Positions 15,201 through 27,200 of a DNA stretch of 64,000 nt are shown in pieces. A program made the position numbers and the translations under genes. The stretch's first letter is position 1. Every line of letters starts with the position of its first letter. The DNA is taken from contig OX388313.1 of the NCBI GenBank assembly GCA_947579605.1, forward strand, positions 27,159,214-27,223,213, written 5' to 3'. The notes under the pieces were generated by a model. It had not been told where the DNA came from, searched no databases, and saw only the letters and a program-made list of their open reading frames with translations. The stretch comes from Athripsodes cinereus. Taxonomy: Eukaryota > Arthropoda > Insecta > Trichoptera > Leptoceridae.

Positions 15201-18200
15201 AGGATATTGGTCTGTTAGTACCATATCAATATTGTAGTTTTGTGTCACATTTTTTATCAGTTTAATAAAATCACTTGCGGTTTGGTTTTTCGATGTGAGA
15301 ATGTAAGCATATCTCGTGAAATGATCTACCAGCAGATGTAAATATTTTTTTGTTGATCGTGATCCTCCAAACCCTCCTATGGTATCAATAGATATAATTT
15401 CAAATGGGCGTGTAGCTGGTCCTAAATGTGACATTAAACCATATTTTGATTTCCTCCTTGATTTGTTTTTTATACAAATTTCACACTCATCGCAAATTTG
15501 TTTAATGTTTGTGATGATATTCTTTGCAGTATAGAATGGTGTTATTTTATTTACCATTTGTGTTCTTCCAATGTGGCAGTAGGTATCATGGACATCTTTT
15601 ATTAGTGTTTTACTATATTCTTCTGATAGTATGATTTTTTTCCTTTTTTTATACATTTTGTAGTAAATATCATTCTCCAATATAAATTTGCTATTTTGTA
15701 GTTCCATATTCATGTGTTGGTCATTTTTTATATCTTGCAGGTTTACTAAATTTACTACTTTTATAAAATCGTCATTATTTTCATTTGGTTCTAGAACTGG
15801 ATTTCTGCTTAAACAGTCTGCTTCTTGATTTAATCTTCCTGGGTTATATTTTATCTTAAAATTATATTGAGATAAATAATACATCAAATCCCCTAATTCC
15901 TCATCAGTTCTGGCCTTGATGTTCATATTTTCTAATGGTTTATGATCTGAGTACACTATAAATTCTTTTCCCATTAGCCAGTGTTGCCAATATTTCACAG
16001 CTTCTTTTATTGCCAGACATTCTAGATAAATTGCCTTCTTCTTTTTTTGTGCTTCAGTTAATTTTTTTGAAAAATAAGCAACCGGCTTACTGTTTTCGTT
16101 TTTATCTTCTTGTTTCAACACTGCTCCCACTCCTTTGATACTAGCATCCGTGTAAATGTATATTGGTAATTCAGGGTCAAAAATATTCAGGATTGGCTCT
16201 GAACACAGCAATTCTTTTATTTTTTCAAATGATTTCTGGCATTTTTCGGACCATATGAATTTCACATCTTTTCGTAATAAATTGTGTAACGGGTCCAGAA
16301 TAATTGCGCTGTTTGGTAAAAATTTATGATGAAAATTTATTTTTCCTAAGAATTGACGTATATTTTTTCTTGTTTCTGGTATTGGAAAATTTTTCACAGC
16401 GGTTAAATAATCTTTCAGAGGTCTTACTGAATTATTTTGTATTATGTGACCTAAATATTTGGCATAATTATTTGCAAAAGTACATTTGGAAAATTTTAGT
16501 CTAAAACCTTCTGTTATTATTGCCTCCAGTAGTCTTGTTAGATGTAATATATGTTCTTGAAAAGTTTTCGAAAAAATTAAAATATCGTCTATAAAATTTA
16601 CTGCAAAATCAGAGAGTTTGTATTTCCTTATGATGTTACTCAATATTCTTTGGAAGATAGCTGGAGCAGTCTTTAATCCAAATGGAAGACACGTCCATTG
16701 ATAATGGCCTTCTTGTGTAACAAATGCAGTTTTGTGTCTATCTTCAATCTTCAAAGGTATTGACCAAAATGCTGAATTTACATCAAAAGTAGAAAAATAT
16801 TTGCAGTTTACAGTTTTCACCATCAAATCCTCAATTAATGGAAATGGTTGTGATTGAGGTACGACAATTTTATTCAATTCTCTGAAATCTATACATAATC
16901 TTGTTTTCTTGTCATCTTCTTTTTTATAAGCCAGAGTTACTGGAGCAGCAAATGGGCTATAAGATTCCTCAATCAGATTCTTCTTTAATAGTTGTGATAT
17001 TTGATCTTCTATTTCTTTTCTATCTTCAGCTGTGCATCTATATGGACGTTTGTAACAGTATTTATCCACCATTAAATCAATATGAGCCTCATAATCTCGC
17101 ACAGTACCTATGTCATATTTATCTTTTGCAAAGACTGATTTGTATTTTGCTATCAACTTATCGATTTGTGATTTTTCATATAAATCTAGATGGTTTACAA
17201 ACATTTCAAAACCATCTGAGTTAATATGTTCATTGAAATTTATTTCACATTGGTTTGATTGTTTGTTTTCTCGTTGTAATACCTCAGTGGGTAGAAAAAC
17301 ATCTTCATTATTCTTGTCACCTAGTACATCAGGAATATCGACATTTTGAATATTTGAAGTTTCTCTTTCATTTAAAGTTAATATGTAATTTTCTTTTTTA
17401 TCATTACATTGCATTATCTTTAATTCTTCATTTTGTATTAATTTGAAGTTTTTGATGCAATCCAATCCAATTAGAAAATCATAATTAAAATTTTCATTAT
17501 CTATTATGAAAATATCCATAATCTTTTCAATATTGAAAATCTTTATTTTAAGTGTTACCATACCTTTAGTTTTCTTCTCACCATTAATAGTTTTCAAGTT
17601 TACCATTTGTATATCTCTTGTATCTGGTTTTTGTTGTATTTTTAATAATTTAGCATTAATTAATGATACATTTGAACCCGAATCATAAATTCCAGAAACA
17701 TTTAAAGCATCATTTATTATTAACTTTACTTTTATTAATGGTGGCACATCTAGTTTTTTGGATTCTTTTCATTCAATTCTATTTCCAATTCTGAGTTATT
17801 TACAGTTACAATAGAATTTTGACTTTTAAACCAGCAATTTTCTTCAGAATGGTAACGTTTTCCTTTTTTCTCATTAGCACAGATTTTGCATGGTTTTTTG
17901 TATTCATTTTTATTTAATTGAGTGTCAGGATATGAAACACTTTTTTTAACATATTTATTCTTCCCAACAAGATATTCTAATTTTCCTAATGCATTGTATA
18001 GATCTTCCGTTCCTTGTAAAGCTTCTCTATCAATTTTATCAGCAACATAATTTGGTAGGCCAAATGCTATGAGGTCTACAAGTGTTCCAGTATCAATTGA
18101 TTTTCTCACTCTCAACAATAGTTTTTCTTTTTTTAAAGCATACTCAATTAACGGGCCTGTTTGATATTTAAAAGCGAGAGCGTATCTAATAGGTGACCAT

Positions 18201-21200
18201 CCTTTGTTTTCAAAAGTCACGCAAAAACTTTTTTCCCAGTCTTCCCATCTCGATTCCACTGTATGTTTAATCAACATACAGCTGTACCAATCTTGACTGG
18301 AGTATTCCAAAAAGGCTTTTAATATTTCAATTTTTTTTATATCATCCTCGATTTGAAATCGTTTACATTCTAAATTAAAATCTTTCATCCACTGGCATGC
18401 ATTTGTATTTCTGCCTGTAAATTTTTCAATCATGAATTCTGTGGTGACAAGGTAAAGGGGCGTGAGTCAGTTTTGCAGTATTGAGTTATTCCCTCCACAG
18501 AAATGTAGGTTTTTGTCATACCTCACAAATAATGTCATCAAGGGTTACCTAGTACCATAGGCTACCCTTGATGACATTATTTTGTGAGGTATGACATATA
18601 GCTACATTTCTGTGCAGGGAATAACTCAATACTGCAAAACTGACTTATGCCCCTTTACCTTGTCCCCACAGAATTTCTCTGCAATTTTTCCCAAATTTGG
18701 ATTTACATATTTTGTTTGCTTATCTTCAACTAATTTTGTTAACAGTTTTTCCAACATTTCACTTAGTTTATCCATGTTGTTAAATATTATCAATAAATGT
18801 TGTTTTATAATGGATGTTTATACTTGAAATAAAGCAATCAGTGTTTTTCTGAAATAATATCAAAAATTTATTAAAAACATTATTTAAACTAAAGAAACTA
18901 AATAAAACTAAACATAAAATAAACAATAATAAAACAATTACCTGAAATAATATCAAAAAAACAACATTTAAAGTCTTTATTTCAGGTCTTTCAAAACTAA
19001 CACAAAATTACAAACAAAATTACTTTACCAACTGTCAAAACAAAAATTCTAAATTCAAATAAATAAACTAAAGGAAATCACTCCTATGAGTAGGTAGGTG
19101 GTTTTCTTTACATACGTATAATGCTGTAAATGTCTCGGTACTTATTAATTTACTATGTTTTGCACGTCAACGAATTACACATATAATCCTTCTAAAATAA
19201 CTGAATTACACATATTTTATTTTTATAAAAGTATAGATATTATTAAGTTCGTTCATTATTTGCGGTGGCGGTATATTCATACGATCCCTATAACCGCAAA
19301 AGTAAATTTAAATTTTAAAACTACATTTTTAAATTAAATGAATATTTTAGACATTTGTCTGTTTTTTATACACATTTGGAAAAATAATTGATCAATTTAT
19401 TATTTATGCGTCTAATTATGTAGCAACATACCCACATCTCAACTATTCTATAGATGTGTACTTGCTTATTTGGTCTCACATTATATTCCAATACCTAATA
19501 GATGAGTGTATAATTTATGCGTCGTACAACATAGGCTACAACTAAACTCACACTATAACTCTGAGCTATAAAAGATGTGTAACAATAATGCATTGAATGT
19601 GTAACTATTCAACATTTCACAATAAAAAGATGTATTCTCGATGCTTTGAGTTATGTTGCATGTTCCATCAATGAATTCGACGTAGCGAATCCTTGATGCG
19701 TCGAACATTGTAATTATGTATTATAATTCCACTAACCCAGAAGGGTAGAAGGGTAGAATATTATAATATATAATTATATTATGCATCATTGATGCGTCAA
19801 ACATTGTATTATAGCTACACAAACTATTCTTAATACTTAATTTAATTATGCGTCATTGATGCGTCGAATTATGTAACCATCAAGGTCATCGTAATAAAAC
19901 CATTAATCTCATATTAACGCCGCACGGGGTGTGGAGAAATGTATAAATTTAATTCAAATAGGCACTAAGAGTACTAAGACTGATGATTTAAAAAAAAACA
20001 ATTAATACTTTACATTTAAAAAAAAATGAAATGATATGCAGTTACGAGATTACCACTAGAATAGTAATTTCTTATAATATCCTGTGGAGCGTCCGAGAAA
20101 AAATATACCTAACACTTTTTTCTGCAAGTTTTCGAGTGTCCTGTAAAAGGCAGGAATTCGTAAAACACCATTCGTCTTAAGGTATTTCAAATTTTCGGTT
20201 CGGCGATAAGATAATTATATCAATCACCTATCTTGAAGTCTCAACTTAAATTGGCACGGAGAGAACGACTCGCATATTTGTTACTAGAAGTTAGTTCGCT
20301 GGCTATCCAACTTGTAAGAGATAGAGTGGCAAGTGTTAATATATTTATTTATTTCTACAATTATGTTATATTATCAACTGTGGATCATAGGTCGCCCACT
20401 ATATCAATGTGGATACTGTAATATTATGTAGATTAATAATGTACGAAGCTAAATATTATGCGCAATAATTATTTTACAAATTATTGTCATATTTTCAGCG
20501 ATATTGTAAAGTTATCGCTGGTGGTTCCGGATGGGAATACTTGGTGTGCTAAATATCACAAAAAATTGTATATTTTATTATAATGCTATACCATTACGGC
20601 ATATCCCACAAGTGGAGTATCCCACAGCGGATTAACTGCATAATAAGCATGTAGATGTTCTTTCAGTGCTAAACAATATAATATATGACATTTTTACCCA
20701 GTGGAGTCTCGTGGAAATACAGAATAGACATTTCATTAATCACATAATTATTGTGCATGACTCAGAACAATTCATTTTGCCCTGGCTGGGAATCGAACTC
20801 AGTACCTCAATATATTATGAACCTGCATGAAATTTACTCCGTCATACGTTTGGTGCAGTGGTGATACAAACTGCCTCATCATTAAGGTTAGACGAGGTTG
20901 TAAAAAACGCTGAATTTTTTTTTCAGGGTAGCCATATAAACCATTGACAATGACGCGTGAGATAATTATCACAAATATAATCTAAATTTACCACGCCTGA
21001 CATTGTTTCAAAATTATAAATTTTTAAACAAATTTGAACAAAAGTTATCGCACAAGGTTATAAATGTTATCAATAACCTGTGCAGATGTCAAATTTTATA
21101 ACAAATAATCAAGTTCTATTGTATTTATACTTTGTATACTCAACGTATTAAAATCATTTTGATAAATCATTGAGAACCTAATTAATTTATATTATACTTT

Positions 21201-24200
21201 TATGATTAAAAAAATTTGTTTATTTTAGCCAAGTTTTTTTGTGGTTATTTCCTGATATATCATTATGTTAGAACAATTTTTCTTGTTTAATACTTATCAG
21301 GTTTATACGTGTGTATGTGAAATTAAATAAAATGCCATATAATCCCGCTTTGTAAATAAAATAATTTTACTTAGTACTTCTATCTATTCCCTAACGCCGT
21401 ATCCCAAGTGGGATAGGCAGAGAGAACGGAAAGCCAATTAGATCTGTCCTTACATACTTCTTTCGCCTCCTCCACAGTCATACAATTTCTCATGCACGCA
21501 CGTCGATTTCTCTTACTCAAAACACGGCCGTCCTTGAGAATTTGATCTACATGTTCAAGTTATGTAGTTCTCGGACGCCCGCGCTTCCTCACACCCCTCC
21601 TTTCAGCCAAGTATATCCTCTTTGTCATTCTTTCCTCTTCCATTCGTTCCACATGACCAAACCATCTCAATTTATTTACACGCATTCTATCCACAACACT
21701 CCTTTTGCATCCATTAATTCTTCTAATATACTCATTCCTCACTCTATCACGCAACGTTTTACCAACCATCCTCCTCAGCGATCTCATCTCCACAGCATTT
21801 ATTCCACTTTCGTCCTTCTTTAACCATGTCCACGTTTCGCTTGCATACATAGAAAAGAACTTAGTACTTTTAAGTTATAATAATAATAATTAAGGTAACC
21901 ATATATTTTTTGTTAGTTTTTGGGTGTCCTGTACGAGGCAGATGTTCGTAAAAATCACGTTCAACATCTTAAATTCAGCGATGAGGTGTCTACCCATGGC
22001 ACCTATACTGAATGTCTTAACTTCTACTGACACAGAGAGCACAGCTTGCATGTTTGTTACGTTCAAGAATCAACAAAAAAAAATAATAAATTTTAAATTA
22101 ATTAAGAGAGATTTAATATGCTTACCGTTGTCAATCCATCTAGGTATATCTATATTTCATCACGGCATATGCCATAAATGGAGTAACCAGCAGATTCACG
22201 ACATTCAATAAACATGCAAGCTTTCCTCTCCGTGTCAATAAAAAATTAAGACATTCAGGATGGGTGGCATATACACGTCATCGTTAAGATGTTAAAGGTC
22301 GTATGCGTGATGAATTATGTCTACCTGTTGTATACCTTTTGCAGGACACTCGTAAATTGACTGAAAATAGTGAGAGCCATACTTTTATTTCATGACATTA
22401 ATATCGTCGTTGCATATTCAAAAAGGGGTATGTGAATTTATAATTAATGTTTTGACATTTCTAGAATAAACTACACTTACAATGACATCATTACCATTTT
22501 ATAAAGTGATTCTTAGTATCAAATATTAAAGTTCATTAGGTACTGAAAGAATAATATCACATGCCAATAAAAAGTCCAAACAACAATTTTAATGCCCTAA
22601 TGAACAGTTTTTAAAGAGTATACCTAAATAAAAATGTTGGCACATACCTCTTTTTGAATATGCAACGACGATTTATGTTTACCGTTTCATTTCCACTTAT
22701 CATAAGGATTGTTTATCATACCACTGTTATTCTTTGCAGGGAACTCCACGGAACATTCTATGTATCATATCAAATTATAATAAAACGATCGAAGACTCTA
22801 GAATCTTTCAAGATTAGGATCATTGTAATATCATAATAATTTGCTTGTCTACTATTTAGTGAACAATACATATATTATTATCTTGGATAAATAAATATAT
22901 AATACACAGCCGTAACCAGCATTTTCTCTAGGGTTGGGGGGACAGCAACTAAGCATTTTTTGGGCAGCAGAATATTTTTTTTTTATTACAACTACCATCA
23001 ATTTACCCTCCTTTACACGAGACTATTCTCTGTAAGGAGGATTTTTAGATTTAAATTTTTATAAAATAGTCAATATATGCAGCTGGTCTGCTGGCTACCC
23101 CACTTGTGGGATATGCCGTGATGGTATAATAGTAATAATAGTAATAATAGTAAAATAGTCTATGTATTGTTATATCTGTATTGTTTGTTGTGTTCGATAA
23201 AAGTTATCAATTGTGTGGACCTTTTTTTTAATCTTAGTTAGGTATAGGAATTTGAAATACAGGCATTTTTAAAACATCTTGGCATTCGTCGGAGAGAACG
23301 ACTTGCATAGATAAAAGTCTAGCAAGGCAGTAAATTCCATTTCTTATTATTGTTTTTTAGAACACGTCATGTAATTAGGTTAAGAAAAAATTATGTTTAG
23401 TTATATCGTCAGAGGTTTTAAGCTCTGGAATAGTTTGCCTCTGGGTCTCAGGCAGGCCGCTTACTACGACGGTTTCAGGAGAGGCCTAAAGACATATTTA
23501 TTTTGAATGTTTTTTAAGTATGCTACAATGCACATCCGTTACTTGATTATTAAAATCGCGATCGATTTCGGTAAACCTATACCATTGACGAGCGATATAA
23601 TACTGACTAATATTTTTGTTAAAACATCTACAAAAACAAAATAATTGAAAACAATAGCTGCACCTGTTAAGGATTAGGCATTCAAAATGTCTCGTAACTG
23701 TTACATAGTTAATCCTTCTAAAAATAACTGACATATTTATTCGCAAACACATGACACACTATATTATTTTTAATTTTTGGACAAAGACTGTATATCTGCT
23801 GAACAAAATGAAATTATTTTATTATTATGATTTTTATCTTTCTGACGACAATTTTAAATTGATTTTATGTAATTTTAAAATGGACTTGATATTATCACAG
23901 TACGGCGCTATATAAGTGGTAATTAATTTGGATATAGTTAGAAATAAAATAAAGTAAAAGCAAAAAGCGATATTAATTTTGGAACCTGAATTCTGAGAGA
24001 ATTAGTGTTACGTTTCTTGTCTATATTTATACGTCTATGAGTGTAGGTAGGTGTATATTATACACAATAATAAGTATAGGGAGACATAACTGTTTATATC
24101 CTGGCATACTTATACTGTAGTAGGTAACCTTATAATACACTTTGAAGTTTTAATATAGTACAGTAGAATACGTCTTATCAGACAACTTCAATTGCTGGAG

Positions 24201-27200
24201 CTCCTTACTAGGTTAGGAATGTCGTGGATAAAAATGATTAATCTAGATAGATCAAATGACCAATAAAGATGACTTGTTTTAATTTATCACATTATCATTA
24301 CCTATATTACAGTATAAGATATAACTCACAATATAGTTTTAGAAAAAACAATATATATAATTCAAAATACAAGGACGAAATGCAGTGGCGAGATTTTCAC
24401 CATCTAGTGCAGTGTTTTCCAAGGTGAGGCACCGCGCTTCCACATATTATTGAAAATTTACCAACTGTTTAATTAAATAAGAGGCCGGTGGTGGGGCATA
24501 TGACTTATGAAAAGACTCCGGTGGAGCATGGCATAAAGAAGGTTGTGAAACACTGATCTAGTGACATAATTATTTTTTTTTTTTTTTATTATTCACTGTT
24601 TATTGGTTACAATACTACAAATCAAAACAAACGATCATAAAAATATCAGTCATACTATTCAATGTAGGTACAGAGGGTGAGTTTATCGCTAAAATGCGAT
24701 GTTTTCCAACTAACCCGGTTATTAAAATAAAAAAAAAACAAACATATACATACATATCAACAGTTATAGGTAGTAATTATGTGTGTTTGCAAGGATCCAT
24801 TGTATCAATTTTACGCCTTATTCAATTTTCTTCTTCTTCTTGTGCCGCTCCTATCGGAGGTTGGCGACCATCTCTTGATACTCTTCACGATCCTGGGTCA
24901 GTCTGATGAGGGTTGCTGCATCCGGTATTCCAAACCACTGCCGAAGATTCTTGAGCCATGATGCTCTTTTTAAATTCAATTTTCTATCATTTAAAAATGT
25001 TAAAACGTCATATTAAACACATAAAACATTTTTTTTAAATCAGAAATTCAGTAAATTCAACCATTATTTCTTGCAGCAGGGCTACTCTTGAAAAAACTAA
25101 ACACGATCTTAATCTAGTCTTGATCTTGATCATACGACGCACGAAGTGACTATTGGCCAAAAATACACACAAACCGATCGCGCGTTAGCGGTAACGCGGT
25201 GTTTTTGACCATAGTCACTTCGTGCGTCGTATGATCAAGATCAAGACTAGATTAAGATCGTGTTTAGTTTTGTCAAGAGTAACCCTGCTGATCTTAATTT
25301 AGGTGCTGCAGAATAAAATATCTCGCTACCGCTAGGTACCGCTAGGTACACGTATTATGACTTAAGCCCCTTCGCGCGTCGTATGTTTAAGATCATGACA
25401 AGATTAAGATTGTATTTAGATTTTATCAAAAGTTACATGTGTATATTTAGCAAGGATTCCATTGTAAGCAAATATATCATTGTTACTACTTATAAATACC
25501 TATTTGTTAAGCATTAGTATAATAATAACAAGTGCTGGGCAAATATACTCAACAACATGAAGTAAACATCTACCTAAATATATTATAATGATAAGTAAGT
25601 ACTGACTGCTATTATACATATATAAAGGTATGTACCCATTTGGCTGGAGTAATGGCCGCGATCGATCAGCTGGTCAGATGTGTATTATTATTGCAGTACA
25701 ATGATCCATACTGTGTGAATCAATGTCAGTCATAAAATCTATTGTTGGCTCACCCAATCCTCACAATATTTTCTCTTTCTTGAGCTTTTTGTTTCCGTTG
25801 TCGCATATAGTCCTCCTGTTTCGGCTTTCTCAAATATATTTCTTGAGCATACTTTGTTATTATTATTATCATAAAGCGCCGTTTTGTGAAAAAAATCCAC
25901 CTCAAGGGCGCTCTTTGCTAACTAAGGTTGTGCCTGGATTATTCCGTGTGATTTCTTGAATAGATAAGTCTTTAGTCTGTTACCGTAGTATATCATTGAA
26001 CGACCTTGCCCGAGATCTTTGCACAATCAAAATGGAAATAATACCTATTTTATTTTAGACATTTAACATTTTGAATTTAGCAATGAGGTATGCCACCTAT
26101 CTTGAATGTCTTTAACTTTTGTTGCCACGGAGAGGACGTCTTGTAATTTTTCAAATGCACTAGATAAGTCCGCTGGCTGCCCTACTTGTGTTGTGTGACA
26201 TAAACAAAGTGAAATGAAATGAAAAGTTTTTTATTTCCCTTCTTACAATTTTCACAATATATTATAAATGGACATCACATACATCAAGTACTGAGATACC
26301 TGAGGTTAAAGCTTTGATTATAACGAAAGTGCTCTAACGTGAGACTTTTAATCCTGGATTTCTGCTGCTTTTGGGTATTATTTGAGTTTTGCATTATAGA
26401 ACTGTAAATTACAGTTTATAATAAAAAAAATACATTTGTTTATTGTTAGTATTTATTTATTCATCAAAACTCCATATTAATCAATAAAATAGTTTGATTA
26501 TTTAGCTTTTATAACTTTTATTTGTAACAAGTACTTTATTGTAACTCGAGTTTAGACATGTAATGTAGAAACCCGAGTCACTTTAACAAACTACTTGTAA
26601 AATTAAATAATCAAATTCTTTTCTTGATTAAATAAATTAGAATTCTTCCATACAAAATATTTAATATAAGAAAATATCAAAATAACGCCTTCATCGACTT
26701 CATCGCCGTCCAATGACTAGAATTTTAAATTTCATAGATTATGGAATAAGTTCAAATTTTTGCGGGCCACAAGTTCACAACAGAGGGACCTACAAAAATA
26801 AACATATCATAAATTTTCAACTGCATCGAATCGCTATATTAGGGACGTATAATGCATATTATGTACTGAGCACTCTAATGCATTACATACATATTATAAT
26901 ATTATTTTTGACGCGCCGCACTGCACTGCGCTGGCTGCAGTGGCAACGTTCGCTTAATGTTAACACTTGCGTTGCCTTGCCTTGCCTTGTACTTTGTTTG
27001 TTATTCGTAATAATAAATTCTAATCGATTAACGATTTCTGATTGACTAATCAATCTCATTATTATAAATATTACACATACAGTAGTACCCAAGCTTAGAA
27101 ATGATCCATATTCCGCTTTTTAGAGTTAACGTTACGTTAAAATCAATCACAAATCCACAATCACTGAACGTCTTATTTTTATAGTATAGCGAAGTCTATA

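Larger units (their letters stand above)
17750..18775 (-). pseudogene. gag: gag of the gypsy-type retrotransposon, interrupted by a foldback element
   Basis: The ATG at 18775 begins an N-terminal piece rich in Lys/Glu (MDKLSEMLEKLLTKL) only ~35 bp inside the 5' LTR. After 33 codons the reading runs into the 233-bp insert at 18439-18671 and stops within it. Beyond the insert the same frame resumes and stays open for 227 codons to the TAG at 17750. That part carries capsid-like sequence (GRNTNACQWMKDFNLECKRF onward) and a zinc knuckle near the end, C-x2-C-x9-H-x4-C (CKICANEKKGKRYHSEENC), expected to bind RNA. Without the insert and one AATT copy the frame length is 789 bases, a multiple of three, so the insertion is the only break I see. 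Internal initiation at the ATG just after the insert could still make a truncated Gag. Confidence 0.8.
14246..19112 (-). mobile_element. Ty3/gypsy-type LTR retrotransposon, nearly complete and young
   Basis: Two direct LTRs of about 302 bp (14251-14552 and 18811-19112) look identical base for base and enclose gag and pol on the - strand. A 4-bp TACG repeat abuts the element if the LTR begins at tataatgg; with LTR ends TG...CA the flanking match is 9 bp (tacgtataa), longer than usual for this superfamily. A polypurine tract precedes the 3' LTR. There is no env frame. Domain order protease-RT-RNase H-integrase marks Ty3/gypsy rather than Ty1/copia. The LTR identity implies recent insertion into the intron of the + strand gene, in antisense orientation. 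gag is disrupted by a foldback element, so this copy should not make full Gag. Confidence 0.92.

Noticed and set aside
14648..17688. Leu/Ile-rich + strand frames across the pol region
   Set aside because: Antisense shadows of pol with AT-driven hydrophobic composition.
18445..18671. Reading the gag insert as a spliced intron (it contains GTAAAG near the start and ends CACAG)
   Set aside because: Joining at those sites gives an in-frame stop right after the junction, whereas the palindrome plus AATT duplication explains the insert fully.
22913..23060. A transposon end (cagccgtaaccagcatttt, ggttggggggac)
   Set aside because: It looks like TE debris, but no second copy, matching terminus or target duplication was found in the window.
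26915..26995. CpG-island promoter (gacgcgccgcactgcactgc)
   Set aside because: Under 100 bp, intronic and without an exon nearby; too little to support a promoter call.
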